Source: Ryuthela nishihirai
Lineage: Eukaryota; Arthropoda; Arachnida; Araneae; Heptathelidae
DNA length: 64,000 nucleotides
Assembly (NCBI GenBank): GCA_038380435.1
Contig: JAWZYU010000034.1
Span: 24,841,404 to 24,905,403, forward strand
Direction of reading: 5' to 3'
Numbering within the stretch: the first letter of the stretch is position 1; each line of letters begins with the position of its first letter. The notes below the pieces were generated by a model. That model made no database searches. It saw only the letters and a program-made list of their open reading frames with translations, and had not been told where the DNA came from. Below, in pieces: positions 1 through 13,317 of this stretch. Both the position numbers and the translations under genes were made by a program.

Positions 1-154
1 AGGTGTCGTTTCTGCGGTCGTCGCACGAAGTGACGTCAGATAGATGTGGACTTAACGGGCAAGATGGGAAGGAGGTGGAGGAAGGAGGGGAGGAACGGAT
101 CTCGGGCGATTCTCTCTAGGATGCTTTGCGAGGAGCCACAACGATTCAAATCAG

Positions 155-570
155 GGATTCGGGGAAGGTTGGGTTGGGTTGTTTTACCTCTGAGCGGCAC
201 TTTTTTGCACACCATGGGCTAAATGGCCAGGTCACATGGACCCCGAAGGCTCAGAGAAGGTTGGGGGAGGGGACCCACTGGAACAGCTGTTGGGAGACAG
301 ATGGTAGCCCCCCGTCAAGGCCATCCAGCGTGTTCTTTAACGTGCACAGGGTATTTCTCTCCCGCACACGGGGCCACGGCTTAACGTCCCATCCGACGGA
401 CGGCGGCCTTTCCAAGCCCATCGGTGTCCCCTACTGACCGTGGGCAGGGCGGGGAATTTTGCGGAGATAAATCTCAACGCTGACCCAGCTGGGACTCGAA
501 CCTGGGAACTACAGATTACGAGCCTGGCGCGCTACCGACTGAGCCACCCCCGCCCCAGGATTCGGGGAAG
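155..570 (-). mobile_element. tRNA-derived SINE, one 3' block, with 13-bp TSD
   Basis: A complete copy of the dominant SINE in reverse orientation: the TTGGG-type tail is at the left and the tRNA-like head ends near 557. The direct repeat GGATTCGGGGAAG flanks it at 155-167 and 558-570. This is a clean target-site duplication and fixes the element at about 168-557. The open frame across it belongs to the repeat and is not a gene. Confidence 0.9.
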
Positions 571-831
571 CTGTGAATAGAGATGAAGATGGAAGATGCG
601 TACCGTGAGGAATGAGAATGAAGAGTGGGCCAGCATGGGCTCTGTACGATTCTTTATCGAAATTGAGAGAGTCAGTAAAGTTAGAAAAATTGTAAAAAAA
701 AAAGGGGAAAGAAAAAGCACAATTGCCTCATCGTTATTTTTCAGATGTGAAACGGTTTTAAGAGCACAGAGGGAACTAAATTTAAAACTGGAGAATTCAA
801 GTTATTGAAATCTTTTTACACTCACAGCCAA

Positions 832-1206
832 GGGGCGGGGGTGGCTCAGTCGGTAGCGCGCCAGGCTCGTAATCTGTAGTTCCCAGGTTCGAGTCCCAGC
901 TGGGTCAGCGTTGAGATTTATCTGCCCAAAATTCCCCGCCTTGCCCACGGTCAGTAGGGGACACCGATGGGCTTCGAAAGGCCGCCGTCCGTCGGATGAG
1001 ACGTTAAGCCGTGGCTCCGTGCCATACCCTGTGCACGTTAAAGAACTTGCTGGATGGCATTGACTGGAGGCTGCCATCTGTCTCCCAACAGCTGTTCCAG
1101 TGGGTCTCCTCCCCCAACCTTCTCTGAGCCTTCGGGGTCTATGTGACCTGGCCATTTAGCCCATGGGGTGCAAAAAAAGTGCCGCTCAGAGGTAAAACAA
1201 CCCAAC
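832..1206 (+). mobile_element. tRNA-derived SINE, one 3' block
   Basis: Forward copy starting with the G-rich head end. The A box TGGCTCAGTCGG and B box GGTTCGAGTCC are intact. The central body and a single 3' block follow, ending in AAAACAACCCAAC. I find no convincing target-site duplication. It carries several private substitutions, so it is somewhat older than the copy at 155-570. Confidence 0.88.
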
Positions 1207-1930
1207 AACTTTGCTCATAATTTTACTCTAATTTTGGCTATTCTTGCGGTTTAAGCAAAAATATCGACATTGTGTACCAAGCTTAATCTAAAAATAGTAA
1301 TTGGCTAGCCCACCCGTTTATATACCCGGAAATCAATCTTCTAATTTCGGAACACATGGCCCACCTCTTCTGGAATTAGTTTCCAAGGACGGGGGAGTCA
1401 ACATACTCTGGATCTAAATATCTTTAAAATGAATCGTAGTTACCACGAACGATTATTTCCCATTCTGCTTAAGTTGAATCTTTAACGAAAATCGCTGTCG
1501 CCGTGCCCCAGCTTCTATCATTCCCATGATTCTGAGCATCACGCACACCGGAAGTCCATTGAGAGGCTGCGTACAGCTCCTTCCGGTTCCACACATCTGA
1601 GACTGACACGCAGACCGGGTGCGGAGCATTCAGTCTGATTGAATTGTCACTCACAATCAGTTAGAAGCAAAAAAGCAAGCCATTGGAAGAAGAATCGATT
1701 ACTGAGACTTTGATGCAGTGGGCTCTGGAGTTTGTAGACGATAAATCCCTCGCGAGGCCATTACACACCGCTGGGGTAATTTTGCACTTAATCGAGCCTC
1801 TCGAAAAAAAAATGAAAAGATTGAAAAACAACTGATGGGAACAGATGAAAAGATTTTACTTTTAACTTTAGATTATTTCGGGTGAGCACAAGAAATCGAT
1901 GCCGAGAGAACTTTTTTTTTCCCCTTTGAA
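1207..1930. other. Unique sequence, no gene recognised
   Basis: No repeat of the window's families is seen here. The part at about 1480-1660 is richer in GC and holds a 61-codon reverse frame (1469-1654) without recognisable motifs. It could be a conserved non-coding segment or an exon, but nothing in the sequence decides this. Confidence 0.4.
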
Positions 1931-2516
1931 GTTGGGTTGTTTTACTTCTGAGCGGCACTTTTTTTGCACACCATGGACTAAATGGCCAGGTCACAATGAC
2001 CCCGAAGACTCAGAGAAGTTTGGGGGAGGGGACCCACTGGAACAGCTGTTGGGAGACAGATGGTAGCCTCCCATCAAGGCCATCCAGCGTGTTCCTTAAC
2101 GTTGGGTTGTTTTTCCTCTGAGCGGCACTTTTTTGCACACCATGGGCTAAATGGCCAGGTCACAAGAACCCCGAAGGCACAGAGAAGGTTGGGGGACCCA
2201 TTGGAACAGCTGTTGGGAGACAGATGGTAGCCTCCCGTCAAAGCCATCCAGCGTGTTCTTTTATGTTGGGTTATTTTTCCTCTGAGCGGCACTTTTTTGC
2301 ACACCACGGGCTAAATGGCCAGGTCACAAGGACCCCGAAGGTTCAGAGATTGTTGGGTGAAGGAACCCACTGGAACAGCTGTGGGAGACAGATGGTAGCC
2401 TCCCGTCAAGGCCATCCAGGGATGGTTCTCCCGCACACGGCTTAACGTCCCATCGGACGGACGGCGGCCTGTCCAAGCCCATCGGTGTCCTCTACTGACC
2501 GTGGACAGGGCGGTTG
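1931..2516 (-). mobile_element. Decayed SINE with three tandem 3' blocks
   Basis: Three successive, diverged copies of the SINE 3' block start near 1931, 2101 and 2264. They are followed by a shortened body that ends at about 2516 without a tRNA head. The third block lacks the usual stretch leading into the body and joins it through a deletion near 2420. This is an old, truncated copy. Confidence 0.8.
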
Positions 2517-2557
2517 CGCGGTACAGTGTGCTGGTGGTCGAGAAGTGCCGTGTAGAG

Positions 2558-2741
2558 GAGAGTCGTACCCTGTGCAAAGGTTGAGAACACGCTGGATGGC
2601 CTTGAAGGGAGACTTCGTTTTGTCTCCTTACAGCTGTTCAGTGAATTCCTTTTTCTCAAACTTCTCTGAGAGTTGGGGTCCTTGTGACTTGGCCTTTGTG
2701 TACAAAAAGGCTCCGCACACAGATAAAATAATCCAACACTG
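2558..2741 (+). mobile_element. SINE 3' half remnant
   Basis: Forward remnant running from the GTACCCTGTGCA body motif to a degenerate tail ending near 2741. It lies head-to-head with the reverse copy on its left, so the two remnants form a loose inverted pair. Confidence 0.7.
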
Positions 2742-2809
2742 AGTGGAGACAGGAAGGATTCTTTTTGTTGTTGTTTTGATGCATAAATATGCTTCATGGT
2801 TTCGATGAG

Positions 2810-3118
2810 TACTCAGAAAAGTATCCGAACACCATGGTTGATTACAGAATTCAGAAAAAATATCTGGCAACGACTTTTTTTTTAGAAATTAGTGATCTAG
2901 CAACCTTCGTGTCACGTGACACGAAGGTTGCCAGATCACTAATTTCTAAAAAAAAACGTACAGTTGCTGTACACGCTCCAGATATTTTTCCTGAATTCTG
3001 TAATCACGTGACACGAAGGTTGCCAGATCACTAATTTCTAAAAAATAATCGTTGCCAGATATTTTTTCTGAAATCTGTAATCAACCATAGTGTTCGGATA
3101 CTTTTTTGAACAACTGTA
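2810..3118. mobile_element. Palindromic Tc1/mariner-type MITE
   Basis: TA-bounded element whose right end has the family terminus (CGGATACTTTTTTGA followed by a slightly altered CTGTA). The left terminus is degenerate. It contains the core palindrome centred on CACGTG near 2920 and a second partial arm carrying the TACACGCTCCAG module and another CACGTG near 3006. The insertion site and ends fit a Tc1/mariner passenger element. There is no coding sequence. Confidence 0.8.
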
Positions 3119-4530
3119 CTAATGACACGTTATCATTTATATTTTCTGAATCTTCGGTTAGTTTCAATTATCAGTGTTAGAGCAGAAACCGAAAATTTAC
3201 AAAACGCTCTCTTTGAAAATGAGTATTAAGATATTCACCAAATATAATTGGACTTTTTTTTAATCTTATTTTCTCTTTCGTATTGATTTCCTTCTAAAAT
3301 TCAGGATGAAGTTTTTAAAAAAACAAACTTATCGTCGGTAAAAAAAAAAGGAGTTCACAGATTTAATCACAGCTCTTAACAAAGAAATTTATTTTGGGAA
3401 TTAATAAGCGAAAAGTTACAAAAAAAAAACAAGTTCAGATTTGAATGGCTTGTGAAGTATTAAACAACTACGAGATGTTTTATCAGAGTTTGAGAACTAT
3501 TCGGAAACTGAGCCAGGGGAATATCTCAGATATTTAGTACAGAGCCAGACGCATTATTCACATTCTGAAATCACAAAACACAATCTTTAACTGAATGTCT
3601 TATTCAACTTCTGATTTTTTTTTTCCTATAAACTCTAAGTTATAGAAAAATTGCTCGCAACCAGTTTCAGAAAATCATAATTATTCATCTTCGTTATTTT
3701 ACAGTTTCTTTTTCAAGCATTTTATGTGTACTGAGCATATATATTCCTAAGACAACAAGGGAATAGTTTACGAAAAAAATATTATCACCGTAAAATCTTC
3801 TCTTTTGATATAGTTCTATGAAAAATATTTCGCTGACGTTTCTAATCAGTACGACTGAAGTTGCAAACATTTTGTTACTTTGTTATTACTTCTACATTTC
3901 CAGAAAGTTTCCTAGAAATTAAAGTTTGCCTCGTGCGAACTGTGGCTGAACCTAATAAAGTAGCAGCAATGTCTATTACCAAGAGAAATCAGCGGATCAG
4001 TCGAGGAAAGGGAAGGATCCTCTCGTAGACGTTTAGTGCGGAGGCTTTTGAGACTTCAAAGAAGAGAAATAAAAAGATAGACTTTTGTTTTTCAAGAAGA
4101 CGGCGCCGTATGCTAAACAGAAGATGAACAGTCCGAATTGCAACTCCGTACTTATTAGGGCGCAATCCCTAAGGAAGAGATGGAAGCGGAAGGATCGATA
4201 GAAGCTGAGAAGTGGTAAAGAGAAGTCGCGAGGGCAGAAGAGGAGGACTGAAATGGAGGCAAATACGAAAGGATGCAGCTCGGTGCTAATTACTCGGCTT
4301 CCATTCGTCGGCAATGATCAGACTGCAAAAATTTACCTTCTTCGCTAATTTTCTTCGCAGACGAAGAATGTTTTCATTAAATCAGAAAGAGCTTATTTTC
4401 TGAAATTTCAAAGCACTGGAAGAATACATTTACGCATCACCGATGGTGCTTCTCGTGTGGATATGCGCGAGGATACACGTAATAATAAAACTAGGTAGGA
4501 TCGAGCTAATAAAGAGAACTGCTAACATCT
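3119..4530. other. AT-rich unique sequence
   Basis: About 1.4 kb of AT-rich DNA with many short A and T runs and no repeat-family match. A 93-codon reverse frame (4033-4314) has no recognisable domain and is probably chance. Confidence 0.5.
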
Positions 4531-5292
4531 CGAGCCTGTGGAGTTCTATGAGGCTCGAGTTTATGAACAGATTTTAGGTGAGGCTCGAGTTTATGAAAGA
4601 TATATACTGGCTCGAACTCATGAAAGATATATACCGGATCGAGCTCATGAAACATATATACTGGCTCGAGCTCATGAAAGATATATACTGGCTCGAGCTC
4701 ATGAAAGATATATACTAGCTCGAGCTCATTAAAGATTTATACCGGATCGAGATCATGAAAGATATATACTGGCTCGAGCTCATGAAAGATATATACCGGC
4801 TCGAGCTCATGCAAGATATATATATACCGGATCGAGTTCATGAAAGATATATACTGGCTCGAGCTCATGAAAGATATATATATATATACTGGCTCGAGCT
4901 CATGAAAGATATATACGGGCTCGAGCTCATGAAAGATATATACTGGCTCGAGCTCATGAAAGATATATATAGGCTCGAGCTCGTGAAAGATATATACTGG
5001 CTCGAGCTCATGAAAGATATATACCGGCTCCAGCTCATGAAAGATATATACCGGCTCGAGCTCATGCAAAATATATATATATACTGGATCAAGCTCATGA
5101 AAGATATATACCGGCTCGAGCTCATGAAAGTTATATACTGGCTCGAGCTCATGAAAGATATATACTGGCTCGAGCTCATGAAAGATATATACTGGCTCGA
5201 GCTCATGAAAGATATATACTGGCTCGAGCTCATGAAAGATATATATATATATACCGGATCGAGCTCATGAAAGATATATACGAGCTCGAGCT

Positions 5293-6620
5293 CATGAAAT
5301 ATATATACTGGCTAGAGCTCATGAAAGATATATACTGGCTCGAGCTCATGAAAGATATATACGGGCTCGAGCTTATGAAAGATATATATATATACCGGAT
5401 CGAGCTCATGAAAGATATATACGGGCTCGAGCTCATGAAAGATATATATCGGCTCGAGCTCATGAAAGATATATACCGGCTCGAGCCCATGAAAGATATA
5501 TACCGGCTCGAGCTCATGAAAGATTATACCGGCTCGAGCTCGTGAAAGATATATACTGGCTCGAGCTCGTGAAAGATATATACTGGCTCGAGCTCATGAA
5601 AGATATATACTGGCTCGAGTTCATGAAAGATATATACCGGCTCCAGCTCATGAAAGATATATACCGGCTCGAGCTCATACAAGATATATATATATACTGG
5701 ATCGAGCTCATGAAAGATATATACCGGCTCGAGCTCATGAAAGATATATACTGGCTCGAGCTCATGAAAAATATATATATATATATACCGGATCGAGCTC
5801 ATGAAAGATATATACGGGCTCGAGCTCATGAAAGATATATACTGGCTAGAGCTCATGAAAGATATATACTGGCTCGAGCTCATGAAAGATATATACGGGC
5901 TCGAGCTTATGAAAGATATATATATATACCGGATCGAGCTCATGAAAGATATATACGGGCTCGAGCTCATGAAATATATATACTGGCTAGAGCTCATGAA
6001 AGATATATACTGGCTCGAGCTCATGAAAGATATATACGGGCTCGAGCTTATGAAAGATATATATATATACCGGATCGAGCTCATGAAAGATATATACGGG
6101 CTCGAGCTCATGAAAGATATATATCGGCTCGAGCTCATGAAAGATATATACCGGCTCGAGCCCATGAAAGATATATACCGGCTCGAGCTCATGAAAGATT
6201 ATACCGGCTCGAGCTCGTGAAAGATATATACTGGCTCGAGCTCATGAAAGATATATACTGGCTCGAGTTCATGAAAGATATATACCGGCTCCAGCTCATG
6301 AAAGATATATACCGGCTCGAGCTCATACAAGATATATATATATACTGGATCGAGCTCATGAAAGATATATACCGGCTCGAGCTCATGAAAGATATATACT
6401 GGCTCGAGCTCATGAAAAATATATATATATATATACCGGATCGAGCTCATGAAAGATATATACGGGCTCGAGCTCATGAAAGATATATACTGGCTAGAGC
6501 TCATGAAAGATATATACTGGCTCGAGCTCATGAAAGATATATACGGGCTCGAGCTTATGAAAGATATATATATATACCGGATCGAGCTCATGAAAGATAT
6601 ATACGGGCTCGAGCTCATGA
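5293..6620. repeat. Higher-order repeat A, period about 675 bp, two copies
   Basis: Marker units recur in the same order: CATGAAATATATATACTGG at 5293 and 5968, the shortened GATTATACCGG unit at about 5523 and 6198, and the long-TA unit near 5767 and 6416. The offset is 675 bp (25 units), falling to about 648 after the second copy loses one unit. This is a tandem duplication of a 25-unit block inside the array. Confidence 0.85.
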
Positions 6621-7197
6621 AAGATATATACTGGCTCGAGCTCATGAAAGATATATACGGGCTCGAGCTCATGAAAGATATATATCGGCTCGAGCTCATG
6701 AAAGATATATACCGGCTCGAGCTCATGAAAGATATATACCGGCTCGAGCTCATGAAAGATATATACCGGCTCGAGCTCATGAAAGATATATACCGGCTCG
6801 AGCTCATGAAAGATATATACCGGCTCGAGCTCATGCAAGATATATACTGGCTCAAGCTCATGAAAGATATATACTGACTCGAGCTCATGAAAGATATATA
6901 CTGACTCGGGCTCAGGAAAGATATATACTGACTCGAGCTCATGAAATATATATACTGGCTCGAGCTCATGAAAGATATATAGTGGCTCGAGCTCATGAAA
7001 GATATATACTGACTCGAGCTCATGAAAGATATATACTGGCTCGAGCTCATGAAAGATATATACTGGCTCGAGCTCATGAAAGATATATACGGGCTCGAGC
7101 TCATGAAAGATATATACGGGCTCGAGCTCATGAAAGATATATAGTGGCTCGAGCTCATGAAAGATATATAGTGGCTCGAGCTCATGAAAGATATATA

Positions 7198-8210
7198 CTG
7201 ACCCGAGCTCATGCAAGATATATATATATATATACCGGATCGAGCTCATGAAAGATATATACCGGCTCGAGCTCATGAAAGATATATACTGACTCGAGCT
7301 CATGAAAGATATATACGGGCTCGAGCTCAGGAAAGATATATAGTGGCTCGAGCTCAGGAAAGATATATAGTGGCTCGAGCTCAGGAAAGATATATATATA
7401 TATACCGGATCGAGCTCATGAAAGATATATAGTAGCTCGAGCTCATGAATGATATATACTGACTCGAGCTCATGAAAGATATATACTGGCTCGAGCTCAT
7501 GAAAGATATATACCGGATCGAGCTCATGAAACATATATACTGGCTCGAGCTCATGAAAGATATATACCGGCTCGAGCTCATGCAAGATATATATATACCG
7601 GATCGAGTTCATGAATGATATATACTGACTCGAGCTCATGAAAGATATATACTGGCTCGAGCTCATGAAAGATATATACCGGATCGAGTTCATGAAAGAT
7701 ATATACTGACTCGAGCTCATGAAAGATATATACTGGCTCGAGCTCATGAAAGATATATACGGGCTCGAGCTCATGAAAGATATATAGTGGCTCGAGCTCA
7801 TGAAAGATATATACTGACCCGAGCTCATGCAAGATATATATATATATACCGGATCGAGCTCATGAAAGATATATACCGGCTCGAGCTCATGAAAGATATA
7901 TACTGACTCGAGCTCATGAAAGATATATACGGGCTCGAGCTCAGGAAAGATATATAGTGGCTCGAGCTCAGGAAAGATATATAGTGGCTCGAGCTCAGGA
8001 AAGATATATATATATATATACCGGATCGAGCTCATGAAAGATATATAGTAGCTCGAGCTCATGAATGATATATACTGACTCGAGCTCATGAAAGATATAT
8101 ACTGGCTCGAGCTCATGAAAGATATATACCGGATCGAGCTCATGAAACATATATACTGGCTCGAGCTCATGCAAGATATATATATACCGGATCGAGTTCA
8201 TGAAAGATAT
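7198..8210. repeat. Higher-order repeat B, period about 616 bp, two copies
   Basis: The marker CTGACCCGAG occurs at 7198 and 7814. It is followed in both by the same series: a GCAAG long-TA unit, three GCTCAGGAAAG units, a long-TA unit, AGTAGCTCGAG and a CATGAATGAT unit. The first copy has an extra unit near 7560. Confidence 0.82.
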
Positions 8211-10645
8211 ATACGGGCTCGAGCTCATGAAAGGTGTATACTGGCTCGAGCTCATGAAAGATATATACTGGCTCGAGCTCATGAAAGATATATAGTGGCT
8301 CGAGTTCATGAAAGATATATAGTGGCTCGAGTTCATGAAAGATATATATATATACCGGATCGAGCTCATGAAAGATATATACTGGCTCGAGCTCATGAAA
8401 GATATATACTGGCTACAGCTCATGAAAGATATATACTGATTCGAGCTCATGAAAGATATATACTGGCTCGAGCTCATGAAAGATATATACTGGCTCGAGC
8501 TCATGAAAGATATATACTGGCTCGAGCTCATGAAAGATATATAGTGGCTCGAGCTCATGAAAGATATATAGTGGCTCGAGCTGATGAAAGATATATACCG
8601 GATCGACCTCATGAAAGATATATACTGGCTCGAGCTCATGAAAGATATATACTGGCTCGAGCTCATGAGAGATATATATCGGATCGAGCTCATGAAAGAT
8701 ATATATTGGCTCGAGCTCATGAAAGATATATACCGGCTCCAGCTCATCAAAATTATATACCGGCTCGAGCTCATGCAAGATATATATATATATATACCGG
8801 ATCGAGCTCATGAAAGATATATACCGGCTCGAGCTCATGAAAGATATATACTGGCTCGAGCTCATGAAAGATATATACCGGCTCGAGCTCATGAAAGATG
8901 TATACCGGCTCGAGCTCATGAAAGATGTATACCGGCTCGAGCTCATGAAAGATGTATACCGGCTCGAGCTCATGAAAGATATATACCGGCTCGAGGTCAT
9001 GAAAGATATATACCGGCTCGAGCTCATGAAAGATATATACCGGCTCGAGCTCATGAAAGATATATACTGGCTCGAGCTCATGAAAGATATATACTGGCTC
9101 GAGCTCATGAAAGATTTATACCGGATCGAGCTCATGAAAAATATATACTGGCTCGAGCTCATGAAAGATATATACGGGCTCCAGCTCATGAAAATTATAT
9201 ACCGGCTTGAGCTCATGCAAGATATATATATATATACCGGATCGAGCTCATGAAAGATATATACCGGCTCGACCTCATGAAAGATATATCCTGCCTCGAG
9301 CTCATGAAAGATATATATATATATACCGGATCGAGCTCATGAAAGATATATATACGGGCTCGAGCTCATGAAAGATATATACTGGCTCGAGCTCATGAAA
9401 GATATATACGGGCTCGAGCTCATGAAAGATATATATATATATATACCGGATCGTGCTCATGAAAGATATATACGGGCTCGAGCTCATGAAATATATATAC
9501 TGGCTCGAGCTCATGAAAGATATATACGGGCTCGAGCTCATGAAAGATATATACCGGTTCGAGCTCATGAAAGATATATACCGGTTCGAGCTCATGAAAG
9601 ATATATACCGGTTCGAGCTCATGAAAGATATATACCGGCTCGAGCTCATGAAAGATATATACCGGTTCGAGCTCATGAAAGATATATACCGGTTCGAGCT
9701 CATGAAAGATATATACCGGTTCGAGCTCATGAAAGATATATACCGGTTCGAGCTCATGAAAGATATATACCGGTTCGAGCTCATGAAAGATATATACCGG
9801 CTCGAGCTCATGAAAGATATATACCGGTTCGAGCTCATGAAAGATATATACCGGTTCGAGCTCATGAAAGATATATACTGGCTCGAGCTCATGAAAGATA
9901 TATATATATATACCGGATTGAGCTCATGAAAGATATATACGGGATCGAGCTCATGAAAGGTATATACGGGCTCGAGCTCATGAAAGGTATATACGGGCTC
10001 GAGCTCATGAAAGATATATACGGGCTCGAGCTCATGAAAGATATATAGTAGCTCGAGCTCATGAAATATATATACTGGCTCGAGCTCATGAAAGATATAT
10101 ACGGGCTCGAGCTCATGAAAGATATATACCGGTTCGAGCTCATGAAAGATATATACCGGATCGACCTCATGAAAGATATATACTGGCTCGAGCTCATGAA
10201 AGATATATATATATATACCGGATCGAGCTCATGAAAGATATATACGGGATCGAGCTCATGAAAGATATATACTGACTAGAGCTCATGAAAGATATATACT
10301 GGCTCGAGCTCATGTAAGATATATACCGGCTCGAGCTCATGAAAGATATATACGGGCTCGAGCTCATGTAAGATATATAGTGGCCCGAGCTCATGAAAGA
10401 TATATACTGACTCGAGCTCATGAAAGATATATACTGGCTCGAGCTCATGAAAGATATATACCGGCTCGAGCTCATGCAAGATATATATATATATACTGGC
10501 TCGAGCTCATGAAAGATATATACTGGCTCGAGCTCATGAAAGATATATAGTGGCCCGAGCTCATGAAAGATATATACTGACTCGAGCTCATGAAAGATAT
10601 ATACTGGCTCGAGCTCATGAAAGATATATACCGGCTCGAGCTCAT

Positions 10646-12450
10646 GCAAGATATATATATATATACCGAATCGAGCTCATGAAAGTTATATACTGGCTCG
10701 AGCTCATGAAAGATATATACTGGCTCGAGCTCATGAAAGATATATAGTGGCTCGAGCTCATGAAAGATATTTATATATATATACCGGATCGAGTTCATAA
10801 AGATATATATATATACCGGATCGAGCTCATGAATGATATATACTGGCTCGAGCTCATGAAAGATATATACCGGATCGAGCTCATGAAAGATATATACCGG
10901 CTCGAGCTCATGAAAGATATATACTGGCTCGAGCTCATGAAAGATATATACTGGCTCGAGCTCATGAAAGATATATACTGGCTCGAGCTCATGAAAGATA
11001 TATACTGGCTCGAGCTCATGAAAGATATATACTGGCTCGAGCTCATGAAAGATATATACTGGCTCGAGCTCATGAAAGATATATACTGGCTCGAGCTCAT
11101 GAAAGATATATACTGGCTCGAGCTCATGAAAGATATATACTGGCTCGAGCTCATGAAAGATATATACTGGCTCGAGCTCATGAAAGATATATACTGGCTC
11201 GAGCTCATGAAAGATATATACTGGCTCGAGCTCATGAAAGATATATACTGGCTCGAGCTCATGAAAGATATATACTGGCTCGAGCTCATGAAAGATATAT
11301 ACTGGCTCGAGCTCATGAAAGATATATACTGGCTCGAGCTCATGAAAGATATATAGTGGCTCGAGCTCATGAAAGATATATAGTGGCTCGAGCTCATGAA
11401 AGATATATACCGGATCGAGCTCATGAAAGATATATACCGGATCGAGCTCATGAAAGATATATACCGGATCGAGCTCATGAAAGATATATACCGGATCGAG
11501 CTCATGAAAGATATATACCGGATCGAGCTCATGAAAGATATATACCGGATCGAGCTCATGAAAGATATATACCGGATCGAGCTCATGAAAGATATATACC
11601 GGATCGAGCTCATGAAAGATATATACCGGATCGAGCTCATGAGAGATATATACGGGCTCGAGCTCATGAAAGATATATACTGGCTCGAGCTCATGAAAGA
11701 TATATAGTGGCTCGAGCTCATGAAAGATATATACCGGATCGAGCTCATGAAAGATATATACCGGATCGAGCTCATGAAAGATATATACCGGATCGAGCTC
11801 ATGAAAGATATATACCGGATCGAGCTCATGAAAGATATATACCGGATCGAGCTCATGAAAGATATATACCGGATCGAGCTCATGAAAGATATATACCGGA
11901 TCGAGCTCATGAAAGATATATATATATAAATATACCGGATCGAGCTCATGAGAGATATATACGGGCTCGAGCTCATGAAAGATATATACTGGCTCGAGCT
12001 CATGAAAGATATATAGTGGCTCGAGCTCATGAAAGATATATACCGGCTCGAGCTCATGAAAGATATATACCGGATCGAGCTCATGAAAGATATATACCGG
12101 ATCGAGCTCATGAAAGATATATACCGGATCGAGCTCATGAAAGATATATACCGGATCGAGCTCATGAAAGATATATACCGGATCGAGCTCATGAAAGATA
12201 TATACCGGATCGAGCTCATGCAAGATATATATATATATATACCGAATCGAGCTCATGAAAGTTATATACTGGCTCGAGCTCATGAAAGATATATACTGGC
12301 TCGAGCTCATGAAAGATATATACTGGCTCGAGCTCATGAAAGATATATAGTGGCTCGAGCTCATGAAAGATATTTATATATATATACCGGATCGAGTTCA
12401 TAAAGATATATATATATACCGGATCGAGCTCATGAATGATATATACTGGC
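10646..12450. repeat. Higher-order repeat C, about 1.6 kb spacing
   Basis: The segment with ATACCGAATCGAG, GAAAGTTATATAC, GATATTTATATATA and GAGTTCATAAAG occurs at about 10646-10870 and again at about 12219-12450. The offset is 1576 bp at the left and 1603 at the right, a difference of one 27-bp unit. Between them are long runs of almost identical ACTGG units (about 10920-11350) and ACCGGATCGAG units. Confidence 0.82.
11641..12217. repeat. Higher-order repeat D, period about 309 bp
   Basis: A three-unit signature (GAGAGATATATACGGGC, then an ACTGG unit, then an AGTGG unit) occurs at 11641 and 11950. Each is followed by a run of ACCGGATCGAG units. It lies inside repeat C, so the array has nested levels of amplification. 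Confidence 0.75.
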
Positions 12451-13225
12451 TCGAGCTCATGAAAGATATATACTGGCTCGAGCTCATGAAAGATATATAC
12501 TGGCTCGAGCTCATGAAAGATATATACTGGCTCGAGCTCATGAAAGATATATACTGGCTCGAGCTCATGAAAGATATATACTGGCTCGAGCTCATGAAAG
12601 ATATATACTGGCTCGAGCTCATGAAAGATATATACTGGCTCGAGCTCATGAAAGATATATACTGGCTCGAGCTCATGAAAGATATATACTGGCTCGAGCT
12701 CATGAAAGATATATACTGGCTCGAGCTCATGAAAGATATATACTGGCTCGAGCTCATGAAAGATATATACTTGCTCGAGCTCATGAAAGATATATAGTGG
12801 CTCGAGCTCATGAAAGATATATAGTGGCTCGAGCTCATGAAAGATATATAGTGGCTCGAGCTCATGAAAGATATATACCGGATCGAGCTCATGAAAGATA
12901 TATACCGGATCGAGCTCATGAAAGATATATACCGGATCGAGCTCATGAGAGATATATACTGGCTGGAGCTCATGAAAGATGTATAGTGGCTCGAGCTCAT
13001 GAAAGATATATACCGGATCGAGCTCATGAAAGATATATTCCGGCTCGAGCTCATGAAAGATATTTACCGGCTCGAACTCATGAAAGATATTTACCGGCTA
13101 GAGCTCATGAAAGATATTTACCGGCTGGAGTTCATGAAAGATATTTACCGGCTGGAGTTCATGAAAGATAAATATCGGCTCGAGCTCATGAAAGATATAT
13201 ACCGGATCGAGCTCGTGAAAGATAT

Positions 13226-13317
13226 ATATCTTTCATGAGCTCGAACCCGTATATATCTTTCATGAGCTCGATCGGAAATATATCTTTCATGAGCTCGAGC
13301 CGATATATACCTTTCGA
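13226..13317 (-). repeat. Inverted block of the 27-bp array
   Basis: Between about 13226 and 13317 the units run in the opposite orientation (ATATATCTTTCATGAGCTCG), while units on both sides run forward. The left switch is the palindrome GATATATATC at 13221-13230. The right switch lies in CCTTTCGAGTTCTTGAAAG. The inversion covers about three units. Confidence 0.88.

Noticed and set aside
4538..13054. Long periodic open frames (up to 630 codons) as silk-like or repeat-protein genes
   Set aside because: Four of six frames are open because of unit length and composition. TA-run changes shift the frame, substitutions are mostly non-synonymous and no gene ends or signals are visible.
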